A stretch of 64,000 nucleotides of DNA from Geoanaerobacter pelophilus (GTDB taxonomy: Bacteria > Desulfobacterota > Desulfuromonadia > Geobacterales > DSM-12255): assembly GCF_018476885.1 (NCBI RefSeq), contig NZ_JAHCVJ010000009.1, forward strand, positions 62,001 to 126,000. The letters are read 5' to 3'. Of the stretch, positions 36,828 to 45,312 are shown in pieces. Made by a program: the position numbers and the translations under genes. The notes beneath the pieces were generated by a model. That model was given only the letters and a program-made list of their open reading frames with translations. It was not told the origin of the DNA and did not search any database. Position 1 is the first letter of the stretch. The number at the start of each line of letters is the position of its first letter.

Positions 36828-38387
36828 ATGCAAGAAGTAACATCGATAAACGACCTGCTGGCCATTGTTCGACGTCGCAAGTTCAGTATTGTGCTGCCCG
36901 CGCTCACAATTTTTGTGGTTGCAACGCTCACGGCTTTTCTTCTCCCGCCTACCTACCGTTCAACCTCTACCATCCTCATAGAAGACCAGGAAGTGCCGCG
37001 CGAATATGTTACCTCAACGGTGACCGGCTTTGCCGAACAGCGTCTTCATACCATCAATCAGCGGATCATGAGTACGCCCAAACTGCTGGAGATTATCAAC
37101 CGTTTCAATCTCTATGCGGATCTGAAACAGAAGAAGACCACCGAAGAGATCGTTGCCAAGATGCGCAAGGACATCAAGTTCGAGACCATCAGCGCCGATG
37201 TCATTGATCCCCGTACCGGCCGGCCGACCCCGGCCACCATCGCTTTTACCCTTTCTTACCAAGGCAAAAACCCTGGCGTGGTGCAGCAGATTGCCAATGT
37301 GCTGGCGTCGCTCTATCTCGAAGAAAACCTGAAAGTTCGCGAGCAACAGACCCTTGGCACTTCTACCTTCATGGGGGAGGAGCTGAAGACGGTCCAGTCG
37401 CAGTTGGCGGCCACTGATGCCCAGATTTCGGCTTACAAGCAGCGCAACCTCGACTCCTTGCCGGAACTCGCCCAGGTGAACATTCAGGGGCTGGATATGG
37501 TGGAGCGCGACATCAACCAGTTTAACGATCAACTGCGGACGCTGCGGGAGCGGGAAAGCAATCTTCAGACGCAACTGACCGGGTTGCCGGCCGAGGAAAC
37601 CTCATCTGATCGAGCCCGGCTCGGCGAGTTAAAGGCAAAGCTGAATGCGCTCAGAACAAGGGTTTCCGACGAGTATCCCGATGTGGTGAAATTGAAGGTG
37701 GAGATCGCCGGGATGGAACGGCAGATTCGCTCCTCTGGCGGAGATCCCAATGGTACGCGCAATGAGAATCCGAATTACGTCAATATCTCAGCCCAGCTGA
37801 ACGGCGTCAGGGCCGAGATTGAAGGCGTAAAGCGCCAGCTTGAACTGCAGCAGGAACGAAAAAGAGATTTCCGACGACGGATTGCGGCCTCTCCCCGGGT
37901 AGAAGAGGGGTTCAAAGCCATGCTGACCGAGCGTAACAGCCTGCAACTGAAATACGACGACCTGAACCGCAAATACATGGAGTCCAAGGTTGCCCATGGT
38001 CTGGAGAAGGAACAAAAGGGTGAGCGGTTCTCCCTGATCGATGCGGCGCGGCTTCCTGAGCTGCCGGTCAGTCCCAATATTCCGGCAATCCTCATCATTG
38101 GCCTGATCCTGGGTATCGGCGTCGGTGTCGGGGTGGCGGCACTCCGTGAATTCAGCGACCACTCTGTCCGGGATGTGGATCTGCTGGCAAAGCTTGCCGG
38201 TGTGCCGGTGTTGGCGGCCATCCCGGAGATCGTCACGGATCTTGATCGGGCACGGGTGCGGTCACTGCGGCTGAAGGCGCTGCTGGGAACTTCTGTAACG
38301 ATCTGCACCGGCATAATGGTCTTCCACTTTCTGGTTATGGACCTGAACGTATTCTGGGCAAAACTGCTGCGCCGCATGATGCTTTAA
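36828..38387 (+). CDS. Wzz/GumC-like polysaccharide chain-length protein
   Basis: A 519-residue polysaccharide co-polymerase. An N-terminal Wzz domain with one span (FSIVLPALTIFVVATLTAFL followed by PPTYRSTSTILIEDQEV) is followed by a long periplasmic coiled-coil region (about 170-390, including EIEGVKRQLELQQERKRDF). A GNVR-like stretch (YDDLNRKYMESKVAHGLEKE) leads into C-terminal spans (ILIIGLILGIGVGVGVAAL and a second near the end). It sets chain length and works with the cytoplasmic ATPase encoded next. The kinase domain is not fused. Confidence 0.9.
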   Translation: MQEVTSINDLLAIVRRRKFSIVLPALTIFVVATLTAFLLPPTYRSTSTILIEDQEVPREYVTSTVTGFAEQRLHTINQRIMSTPKLLEIINRFNLYADLKQKKTTEEIVAKMRKDIKFETISADVIDPRTGRPTPATIAFTLSYQGKNPGVVQQIANVLASLYLEENLKVREQQTLGTSTFMGEELKTVQSQLAATDAQISAYKQRNLDSLPELAQVNIQGLDMVERDINQFNDQLRTLRERESNLQTQLTGLPAEETSSDRARLGELKAKLNALRTRVSDEYPDVVKLKVEIAGMERQIRSSGGDPNGTRNENPNYVNISAQLNGVRAEIEGVKRQLELQQERKRDFRRRIAASPRVEEGFKAMLTERNSLQLKYDDLNRKYMESKVAHGLEKEQKGERFSLIDAARLPELPVSPNIPAILIIGLILGIGVGVGVAALREFSDHSVRDVDLLAKLAGVPVLAAIPEIVTDLDRARVRSLRLKALLGTSVTICTGIMVFHFLVMDLNVFWAKLLRRMML

Positions 38388-38422
38388 GAACTTCCCATCA
38401 GTGGGATAAAAAGGAACAGTTC

Positions 38423-39343
38423 ATGGCAACGAGATTGACATTTTCGCTGGCAAGACCGCAAAACCAGGAAGCAGTGCTGGTCTCCGCAGATGAGGCATTA
38501 CAGCTGTCGGCGCCGATAGCTGAGGAGTTTGACGAAGAATTGCCGATCACGGCAAGCGAAATAACGACCGAACAGGAAGAGCTACCTCCGCTTCCTGCTG
38601 CAGAGGCGGTTCCTGTGGTGCGACCGAAGTTCGGCTGGGTCTCGCCCCAGTACACGGTTTCACGGTCAGTGACCCTTGACCCGGCAACGCTGGCCGCAAA
38701 CCGGTGTGTGGCAATTGACCAGCAGGCTCCGGAACTGGATGCCTACCGGGTGCTGCGAACTCAGATCCTGCAGCGCACCCGACAGGGGGGCGGCAACACC
38801 ATCATGGTTTCCAGTGCGCTCCCTGGTGAGGGGAAGAGCATTACCGCCATAAACCTGGCCCTTACCTTTGCCCGCGAGTTCCAGCAGACAGTTTTACTGG
38901 TGGACTGCGATCTGCGTCGTCAGTCGGTGCATCGCTACCTGGGGTATGAGAGTGATTGCGGGGTAATCGATTATCTGCTGAACGACCAACCGGTGCCGGA
39001 ACTGATTACCTGGCCCGGCATCGAAAAGCTTACAATCATTTCCGGTGGCAGGAGCCTGGGCGAGAGCAGCGAACTGCTCGGTTCAGCCAGGATGAAAGAC
39101 CTTGTTGACGACATGAGGCTCCGCTATCCGGAGCGCTATGTGATTTTCGATCTCCCGGCGCTGCTTGACGGTGCTGATGCCCTGGCCTTTGCACCGTTGG
39201 TGGATCATATAGTGCTGGCTGTCCGCGAGGGGAGTACCCCGATCGATGACGTCAAGCGTTCGATAGAGATGCTGCCGCAGGGCAAACTGCTGGGGTTGGT
39301 GATGAACCGTCACCAGGGACCACCGATAAAAAAACGTAAGTAA
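38423..39343 (+). CDS. CpsD/BY-kinase-like ATPase
   Basis: A 306-residue cytoplasmic P-loop protein of the bacterial tyrosine kinase family, partner of the Wzz-like protein. Walker A is SSALPGEGKSIT (about residues 129-140), Walker A' is VLLVDCDLRRQSV and Walker B is YVIFDLPAL. The first about 95 residues are an acidic low-complexity segment rich in Glu and Pro. The C terminus (MNRHQGPPIKKRK) has no tyrosine cluster, so the usual autophosphorylation tail is missing; it may act as an ATPase switch without tyrosine cycling. RBS AAAAAGGAACAGTTC precedes the ATG. Confidence 0.87.
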   Translation: MATRLTFSLARPQNQEAVLVSADEALQLSAPIAEEFDEELPITASEITTEQEELPPLPAAEAVPVVRPKFGWVSPQYTVSRSVTLDPATLAANRCVAIDQQAPELDAYRVLRTQILQRTRQGGGNTIMVSSALPGEGKSITAINLALTFAREFQQTVLLVDCDLRRQSVHRYLGYESDCGVIDYLLNDQPVPELITWPGIEKLTIISGGRSLGESSELLGSARMKDLVDDMRLRYPERYVIFDLPALLDGADALAFAPLVDHIVLAVREGSTPIDDVKRSIEMLPQGKLLGLVMNRHQGPPIKKRK

Positions 39344-39377
39344 TCACGATATCACCTTAAATAGGGGGAATAACATC

Positions 39378-40073
39378 ATGAAAAACAAGGCATTGAACAA
39401 AGGTAAGACTGCGTGTGCTGTTGTTGCTGCCGTTGCCGGCCTTCTGGCTGGAGTGGCCGGTGAGGCATCGGCCTCGGTGTCGTCAATCAACTATGGCATC
39501 AACTCTACGACGGCTCCGTCGCGGATCTGGTCTGAAGGGGGCACTGGTCCGATCAAGGGGACCAGCATCAACATCGTTGACGTAATGGGGCTCAATACCT
39601 CCAGGAACCAGGGTTCGCACCCGATCGTGAGCGGCACTCTGGACTTCACCTCTGGCCTCTACCAGAACTCGGCAAGTAAAATCGATACGTACGGGGACAA
39701 CGGCACTTTCAAAATTCTCGGCAATTTTGATGTGAACGGCGACGGCACGGTGGAGACCAACGCCACGCTCTTGTCCGGAACCATCAACTCCCTTTCCCTG
39801 GATCGTTCCAACAGCTCCAGATATTCGATCAGCAATGCCAAATTGACGGTCACCGAGAATGCCCTTGCCTCATACTTCGGCTATGGTGCCGGCACAAAGT
39901 TTACCGGTTTGATGAACCTCAACTTTAGTGTCCTTCCGAGCGCCTTCGACGGGGGGGCAACCAATAACGGCAATATCTCTACCTCTCCGGTTCCTTTGCC
40001 CGCGGCAATCTCGCTTTTTGTTCCGGCTGTTGCCGGATTGTTCGGATTGAGGCGCCGCCAGATAGCCTGTTGA
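39378..40073 (+). CDS. VPLPA-CTERM sorting domain protein
   Basis: A 231-residue exported protein: signal peptide (AVVAAVAGLLAGVAGEASA), a polar Ser/Thr/Asn-rich body with an EF-hand-like DVNGDGTVETN loop, and the C-terminal sorting tail VPLPAAISLFVPAVAGLFGL with RRRQ. This is the only literal VPLPA motif in the window and it sits in the same locus as the XrtD-like exosortase, so it is a likely dedicated substrate. The tail ends in Cys, and the usual SGL motif of the span is replaced by VPAVAGL. The body has no family I recognise. Confidence 0.88.
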   Translation: MKNKALNKGKTACAVVAAVAGLLAGVAGEASASVSSINYGINSTTAPSRIWSEGGTGPIKGTSINIVDVMGLNTSRNQGSHPIVSGTLDFTSGLYQNSASKIDTYGDNGTFKILGNFDVNGDGTVETNATLLSGTINSLSLDRSNSSRYSISNAKLTVTENALASYFGYGAGTKFTGLMNLNFSVLPSAFDGGATNNGNISTSPVPLPAAISLFVPAVAGLFGLRRRQIAC

Positions 40074-40097
40074 TTAATAGTCGCTTTGGAGGCTGAT

Positions 40098-40784
40098 ATG
40101 GCTCGCATTCTTATTATTGAAGACGAAGCTGAACTTGCAGAACTGGTGGCGCTCAATGTCGTTCGCGAGGGACATGAGGTCGTTATTGCCTTGTCAGGTG
40201 AAGAGGGGCTTGAAAAGGTTGACGCCGAGGATTTTGATCTGGTTATTCTTGACCTTATGATGCCGGGGCTGACCGGGTTCGAAGTTTGTCGCGGCTTGCG
40301 CCGGGCTGAAAAGTCAGCGCGAATCCCGATTATTATGGTCACCGCCTGCAGTAGTGAAGCGGACCGGGTTAGTGGTCTGGAAGCGGGTGCTGACGATTAT
40401 GTGGTTAAGCCATTTTCCATTCGGGAACTGATGCTCAGAATCAGGGCGAAGCTCCAGATCAAGCAGAAGGAAACAGTAGAACCGACCCGTTACCACATCG
40501 GCCAGCTCATTGTAGACACGGAGCGGCATCAGATAATTGCCGATCATAGAGAAATAAATCTCACCATCACGGAGTTCAAGCTGCTTACCTGCCTGATCCG
40601 CTCAGCAGGGCGCGTTCTCAGCAGGGATAACCTTTTGAATGATGTGTGGGGAGATTCATCCGAAATCGATCACCGGACGATCGATTCCTATGTGACCCGC
40701 TTGCGGACAAAACTTGGCGACGTCGGGGACATGGTGCAGACGATACGGGGTTTTGGCTATAAACTGGAGCAACTCAACCAGTGA
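40098..40784 (+). CDS. OmpR/PhoB-family response regulator (orphan)
   Basis: A 228-residue two-component regulator. The receiver domain starts ARILIIEDEAELAEL with the phospho-acceptor D52 in LVILDLMMPG, T/S in VTACSS and K in YVVKPFS. A winged-helix DNA-binding domain (NLTITEFKLLTCLIRSAGR ... YVTRLRTKLGDVGD) follows. It resembles the PhoB homologue encoded at 44626 but is a separate paralogue. No kinase gene is adjacent, so the partner is elsewhere or it answers to PhoR. I chose the ATG at 40098 (TTTGGAGGCTGAT upstream). It follows the exopolysaccharide locus by 25 bases and may regulate it. Confidence 0.93.
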   Translation: MARILIIEDEAELAELVALNVVREGHEVVIALSGEEGLEKVDAEDFDLVILDLMMPGLTGFEVCRGLRRAEKSARIPIIMVTACSSEADRVSGLEAGADDYVVKPFSIRELMLRIRAKLQIKQKETVEPTRYHIGQLIVDTERHQIIADHREINLTITEFKLLTCLIRSAGRVLSRDNLLNDVWGDSSEIDHRTIDSYVTRLRTKLGDVGDMVQTIRGFGYKLEQLNQ

Positions 40785-41530
40785 GGCACACAAAAATTAC
40801 GATTGCCGGAAACTGGCATGGCCGTACCTTACTTGTTGTCCTGGTGCTCATGGCCTGTGCTGGGGGGAGATCCCAGGCACTGGGCACCGCTTCCGGGCGT
40901 GAAGCAACTTACCAGATTAACAGCCGCGGTTTTCGCGTCGGCGAGATGAAGACTACTTCTCAACCATTGACCCGGGATGGCCGACGCTTAATTCTCTTCC
41001 GGTCAACCACTGCTATTGACGCAAAGTTCCTGTTTTTCTCTAAGCAGAGCATAAGCCATGATGAGGCGGTAGTCGGCGAAAATGGCCCGATCGAGTACCG
41101 CCACGATCGGCACGAAAAAGGTGTGACGCGTGAGGTCGAGGCCCGATTCACCGAGACCCAGGTAAAACTGGAGATCAGGGAAGAGGGAAGGCCGCGAACC
41201 GTTGTCATCCCAAGGGACCGCTACGATTTTACCACGATGGACTGTGCCGAGATGTCTCTGGCCAAGGAAGGCGATCGGAAGGAGATCCGCCTGTTAAACC
41301 TGGAAAATGGCCGGATCGTGACCAGAAAATATGTCTGGCGCAAGAGCGAAGAGATCAGCGTTACCGGGAAAAAAATCCTTTGCCGGGTCATCGACTTTGA
41401 AGATCAGGACAATCAGTGCCGCCGCTGGGTTACCAGAGACGAAAAAGGCATCCTCATTGCCCGCCAGGAGGGGAAAGGGGATGCCGGTTCGTATCTGCTG
41501 AAAATTGCAACTCTTGTCGAAAGCTTATAA
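40781..41530 (+). CDS. Exported hypothetical protein (DUF6134/DUF3108-like)
   Basis: A 249-residue protein with an N-terminal signal segment (TLLVVLVLMACAGGRSQALG) and a beta-rich body (REATYQINSRGFRVGEMKTT ... FTTMDCAEMSLA). The pattern of a strand-rich domain converting side information into a short C-terminal helix resembles DUF6134 or DUF3108 periplasmic proteins. I am not certain of the family and assign no function. The start is GTG overlapping the response-regulator stop (GTGA), so the two are translationally coupled and probably work together. The signal segment contains LMACAG, so a lipid anchor is possible. Confidence 0.65.
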   Translation: MRHTKITIAGNWHGRTLLVVLVLMACAGGRSQALGTASGREATYQINSRGFRVGEMKTTSQPLTRDGRRLILFRSTTAIDAKFLFFSKQSISHDEAVVGENGPIEYRHDRHEKGVTREVEARFTETQVKLEIREEGRPRTVVIPRDRYDFTTMDCAEMSLAKEGDRKEIRLLNLENGRIVTRKYVWRKSEEISVTGKKILCRVIDFEDQDNQCRRWVTRDEKGILIARQEGKGDAGSYLLKIATLVESL

Positions 41531-41541
41531 GGAACGGCGCC

Positions 41542-41721
41542 TTAACTGCAGTCCCCGCGCCATAAACAGGCCTCCTGGCCGCAGTCCCCGGCTTTGCCTG
41601 CCTCAAAGCACTGGTCATTCTGCTCGGCATTTTGAATCGCTCTGATTAATTCCGCCTTTTTCGTCTTGCTTGTCTTGATGCCGTGCTGTTGAGCAATTGC
41701 TCTGATCTCGTCAAGTTTCAT
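41542..41721 (-). CDS. Small SAP/Rho-N-like motif protein
   Basis: A 59-residue protein beginning MKLDEIRAIAQQHGIKTSKT with KKAELIRAIQNAE, a helix-extended loop-helix SAP-type nucleic-acid-binding motif. A short cysteine-containing tail (CFEAGKAGDCGQEACLWRGDC) follows that could bind a metal. Such proteins are familiar as stand-alone small proteins in Geobacter-type genomes; their role is unknown. The ATG at 41721 has AAAGGAGATAGTCAC upstream; a longer frame from 41757 would overlap the GH3 gene end. It directly follows the GH3 gene on the same strand. Confidence 0.75.
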   Translation of the reverse strand: MKLDEIRAIAQQHGIKTSKTKKAELIRAIQNAEQNDQCFEAGKAGDCGQEACLWRGDCS

Positions 41722-41743
41722 GTGACTATCTCCTTTCATAAAA

Positions 41744-43330
41744 TCAATTGGCTGCATAATACATAAGGCTTTTCAGTAAATCCCCTTCAAGGGTCGGATC
41801 GATATGGGGGATCTTGCTCTGCCCCCCGAGTTTGCCGCGCACATCCTTTGACCAGCTGTAGATGACATCTTCTTCAACGGTGATCACCTCCGGAGGCTTG
41901 ATCCGGTCCTGGCGCCGGAAAGTAGCATAGTCGGCATTTTGCTGCATCAGGCTTTTGTCAAGCTGTAGGGCCAGTTGCAGCGAGGCCTGCGAAGGCAAAT
42001 CCCCTTTTACGGCGAGGACCCAAACGTGGCGTCGTGCTCCGATGTCAGGTCCGACCATGAACTCGCGGATCTCGACCTGCGAGATTATGGAAGTGTCAAC
42101 CACTGCTTGCTCCACTTCAGATTGGGTCACTTTTTCCTCAAACCGGTCGAGAAATTTATCTCTGCCGGTGAATTCGATCGCGAGGGTCGTCTTTGATGTT
42201 ACCCGGAGCGTATCGCCGATGTGATAGCGCCACAGCCCTGAGCAGGTGGAAAGCAGGACGGCATAACGCTCGCCTTTATCGATCGCTGCAAGCGGCACGG
42301 CTTTGGCATCGGGGCCTGGTTGACCCTGCTCGCCCAGTTGATCGAACGGGATGAATTCGAAGAAGGTCCCGTAATACGGGGTCAGCCGCATGTTCGGCTC
42401 TCCGGCGACCTGAAACCCCATGAATGCCTCGGAAGAGGGGAGCAGTTCTAGGAAATTTGGGGACCGTTTACCAAACAGTTCGCTGAACTCGCTGCGGTAC
42501 GGCCTGAGGCTTGTCCCGCCATGGACGATGAGTTCCAACCGGGGGAGCAGTTTTGCCAGAGGGGCTTTACCCAATTCGGTGCAGCGTTGCAGCAGCAGCA
42601 GTATCCATGGCGGCACCCCGGAGATGCCGGTAATGTCACGATCCATAAGCAGCAGCCGAGCCAGAGCTTCCAGTTTGTCATCCCATGGCAGGGAGGAGAT
42701 CTCCGGCGAAGGGGCCACGAAAGGCTTCAGATAGGCAGGGGCAAAGCGCAGGGTGATGGCGCTCATGTCACCGCTGTGGATGCCGTTTCCCAGCGAGGAA
42801 AGAGCGGTGCTTCCCGACATGTAGAGAAATCTCCCGCCAAGGAGACGGCTGCGTGGATGATGATGGAGGTAGCAAGCCATCATGTCGAAAGCAGCCCGGC
42901 GGTTGGCATGGAACATTTCGTTCGAGAAAGGGATATGCTTGGTTGGAGCAGTGGTGCCGGACGTTTCGCAGAACAGGGTGATGAGTCCGGGCCAGGTTAC
43001 GTCGCGCAGTGTAAGCTGTTTGCCGGCAGGGTCTTCCTGATAGCCGTTGCTGAAATAGTCGCGCCAGAAGTCGGCATAGCATCTGACAGGCACGGTCCGG
43101 CGGTATCTTTCGTATGCTGCCTCAAATGGTAATTTGGCGATGTCGGCAAATCCATAGTCCCTGCCGAATTTGGTCGTTGCTGCCCGGCGCAGCAGGGAGA
43201 AAAAGATCTGTCGCTGTTCCGCAAGGGGGTCGCGTTTCAAAAACCGCTCGGTTGCCACTGCGGCGCCCATATTGATTAATGGCGACACAATAGGGAACAT
43301 CTTTGATGTCACATGCTTGACGCCGTTCAT
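41744..43330 (-). CDS. GH3-family (auxin-responsive promoter type) protein
   Basis: A 528-residue member of the GH3 family, acyl-adenylate-forming enzymes that in plants conjugate amino acids to hormones. Landmarks are FCETSGTTAPTKHIPFSNEM (ATP-binding loop), LIVHGGTSLRPYRSEF, LLPSSEAFMGFQ, and YAVLLSTCSGLWRYHIGDTL followed by FTGRDKFLDRFEEKVTQSEV. Bacterial members are less studied and their substrates are unknown; acid activation with ATP is the expected chemistry. It is coupled by ATGA overlap to the alpha/beta hydrolase gene upstream. Confidence 0.88.
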   Translation of the reverse strand: MNGVKHVTSKMFPIVSPLINMGAAVATERFLKRDPLAEQRQIFFSLLRRAATTKFGRDYGFADIAKLPFEAAYERYRRTVPVRCYADFWRDYFSNGYQEDPAGKQLTLRDVTWPGLITLFCETSGTTAPTKHIPFSNEMFHANRRAAFDMMACYLHHHPRSRLLGGRFLYMSGSTALSSLGNGIHSGDMSAITLRFAPAYLKPFVAPSPEISSLPWDDKLEALARLLLMDRDITGISGVPPWILLLLQRCTELGKAPLAKLLPRLELIVHGGTSLRPYRSEFSELFGKRSPNFLELLPSSEAFMGFQVAGEPNMRLTPYYGTFFEFIPFDQLGEQGQPGPDAKAVPLAAIDKGERYAVLLSTCSGLWRYHIGDTLRVTSKTTLAIEFTGRDKFLDRFEEKVTQSEVEQAVVDTSIISQVEIREFMVGPDIGARRHVWVLAVKGDLPSQASLQLALQLDKSLMQQNADYATFRRQDRIKPPEVITVEEDVIYSWSKDVRGKLGGQSKIPHIDPTLEGDLLKSLMYYAAN

Positions 43331-44409
43331 CAGACAGCCATCCTGGTAATTTCATCCTGGCTGTTGTACCAGTAAGTGAGCGCCTGGTTGTAATACTCAT
43401 GGTGAAAGATCAGCGAAGCATGGGGCACTGGGTCTGCCGGGTTACCCGAGCTTATTTCCAGGCATTTCCCCTGCGGGAAGACTTTTTTTAATTCGACCGG
43501 TTCTCGGAGCTTTGTCAGGGTCGGTGAGTTAGGCACCAGGATACTCTCTTCGGCCTCGGAAAAAAGCAGCAGCGTCGGGCCGTGGAACAGCGGTTTTTCA
43601 TCCCCGTGGGTCTGAAAATCAGTCAATGCCAGCAGGCGCTCCAAGCCCCCCTTTGCTGTTGTGCTACTGATAACATCCATGATTTTTTTGCGTATGGCCA
43701 AGTGACGGCTGGTGAGGTGCCGGTTCACTGCTCCTGCTTCAAACAGGGCATGAAAGCAGCGCCTGGCCCTCTCGACCTGTCGTTCCACATCAGTTTTTCC
43801 GTCCTCGTGTGCCTTGATGATCCTCTTTACGTTGCTTTCCAGCATCCGCACGCCACCGTCCCGTTCTTTTTCGCTCCGCACAAGGTCTTGCAGGCTAAGG
43901 ACCGGGCTGACCAGGACCAGTTCCCTGATCCTGAGATTTTCATCCTGATGGTGCCGGATGAAGTCGGCAACCAGGCCAGCGCCAAAGCTGATACCGACCA
44001 GGCCTGGTGACTCTCCCCGGGAATTGAGGTCCTCTATGAGATCGGCAAGCTGGGCGGAAAACAGCCGCTGATCAAAGCCGGAACGGGCATAGTTGAAGTA
44101 GTAGATTGCGCCGCGGCTTTTAAAGATCGGCCGCTGGAATTCGACCACCTCAGTGGCATCCGGCACAAAACCGGCAATGATGATTGTGGGGGAGGTCCCA
44201 TGCCCTTTTTCACGGAATATCCGGTTGTGGCAGGGGTACAGATTCTGTTCAGACCGTTGGCATAGGGCAAGCTCTCGCGAGCGCACTCTTGGCAGGTACG
44301 GCTTTATGTTCAGGTTGCGGACCATGGCAGTGGCCTTGCACGTTACCTGCAGCAGCGTTGGATTGTTTCGGATGGTACGCCCCACTAAAGGTAGTAATAC
44401 CTGTCTCAT
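43330..44409 (-). CDS. Alpha/beta hydrolase
   Basis: A 359-residue protein with the hydrolase nucleophile elbow GISFG (S141) and preceding strands TIIIAGFVPDATEVVEF and IYYFNYARSGFDQRLFSAQL. The C-terminal ASLIFHHEYYNQALTYWY could hold the catalytic His. I chose the ATG at 44409 because AGGAGGGAAA lies directly upstream. Ester or amide hydrolysis is expected; the substrate is unknown. It is translated with the GH3 gene (ATGA overlap), suggesting a conjugation and release pair on the same small molecule or lipid. The preceding 215 bases up to phoB hold the divergent Pho promoter. Confidence 0.75.
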   Translation of the reverse strand: MRQVLLPLVGRTIRNNPTLLQVTCKATAMVRNLNIKPYLPRVRSRELALCQRSEQNLYPCHNRIFREKGHGTSPTIIIAGFVPDATEVVEFQRPIFKSRGAIYYFNYARSGFDQRLFSAQLADLIEDLNSRGESPGLVGISFGAGLVADFIRHHQDENLRIRELVLVSPVLSLQDLVRSEKERDGGVRMLESNVKRIIKAHEDGKTDVERQVERARRCFHALFEAGAVNRHLTSRHLAIRKKIMDVISSTTAKGGLERLLALTDFQTHGDEKPLFHGPTLLLFSEAEESILVPNSPTLTKLREPVELKKVFPQGKCLEISSGNPADPVPHASLIFHHEYYNQALTYWYNSQDEITRMAV

Positions 44410-44551
44410 TTTCCCTCCTGATTTTTTTGCCAATTATTGCAGTAGATGGTTACAGCCTTGTGGATGACTGGAAAAATGTTAGTGGCAATACTGATTCACC
44501 TGCATGAATGGATGGTGGGGGAGATTGCATTGTTGCAAAACTTATTCACGG

Positions 44552-44580
44552 TCTTAACGCCAATGTAACTTTGATGCTGT
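44552..44580 (+). promoter_or_regulatory. Pho-box-like direct repeat upstream of phoB
   Basis: TTAAC (44554) and GTAAC (44565) are 11 bases apart within TCTTAACGCCAATGTAACTT, and TGATGCTGTA follows. The second half shares TGTAAC and TTGAT with the elements at 22228 and 26965. Autoregulation by PhoB is known for phoB promoters; binding here is inferred. Confidence 0.5.
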
Positions 44581-44625
44581 ATTGTCCCTGGCAATGCTGA
44601 AGTCGATTACTCGGAGTGCAAAGCC

Positions 44626-45312
44626 GTGACGGTACTGATAATTGAAGATGAACAGGAACTTGCAGAGCTGCTGGCCTTCAATCTCAGGAATGAGGGTTAC
44701 GAGACACTGATAGCCAATGATGGCAAGAATGGCTATGAAACAGCGATCAGGGAAAAGCCATCATTGATCCTGCTGGACCTTATGCTCCCGGAGTTGAACG
44801 GCATCGATGTCTGCAAGCTGGTGAAAAAACATCATGATACGTCACGAATTCCGGTAATCATGCTTACCGCCCGCAATGAGGAGATCGACCGGGTTGTTGG
44901 TTTCGAGGTTGGTGCCGACGATTATATGGTCAAGCCCTTTTCCAACCGGGAGTTGCTGCTCAGGATCAAGGCCATTCTGCGCCGCTCCGCGACAGGTGCT
45001 CCGGAGAATGATACTGATGAAGCGATTGAGATCGGACCGATCTGTATCGATCCTGGCCGGCACCGGGTCAAGGTCAATGATGAAGTTATCGTTCTCACTA
45101 CTACGGAGTTCAAGTTGCTTCTAACCCTGGCTGAACGCAAGGAGCGCATGCTGAGCCGGGAATTTCTCCTGCGTACCGTCTGGGGCTACAACCACACTTC
45201 AGATACGCGAACGGTCGATACCCATATTACCCGTCTCAGAAACAAGCTCGGCGATGCCGGCGAGTTGGTCAAGACTGTCCGCGGTTTTGGTTACAAGCTG
45301 GAGTTTCAATGA
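44626..45312 (+). CDS. phoB: Phosphate response regulator PhoB
   Basis: A 228-residue OmpR-family regulator. The receiver domain starts VLIIEDEQELAELLAF with phospho-acceptor D51 in LILLDLMLPE, T in MLTARNEE and K in YMVKPFS. A winged-helix domain follows (VLTTTEFKLLLTLAERKERM ... THITRLRNKLGDAGELVKTV). It is first in the order phoB-phoR-pstSCAB-phoU, which identifies it over the paralogue at 40098. It activates phosphate-starvation genes when phosphorylated by PhoR. The start is GTG with CGGAG 9 bases upstream. It overlaps phoR by ATGA. Confidence 0.95.
   Translation: MTVLIIEDEQELAELLAFNLRNEGYETLIANDGKNGYETAIREKPSLILLDLMLPELNGIDVCKLVKKHHDTSRIPVIMLTARNEEIDRVVGFEVGADDYMVKPFSNRELLLRIKAILRRSATGAPENDTDEAIEIGPICIDPGRHRVKVNDEVIVLTTTEFKLLLTLAERKERMLSREFLLRTVWGYNHTSDTRTVDTHITRLRNKLGDAGELVKTVRGFGYKLEFQ

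Noticed and set aside
42521-43132. Plus-strand frame of 203 codons opposite the GH3 gene
   Set aside because: It is antisense to a gene with strong family motifs and has no recognisable domain or RBS.
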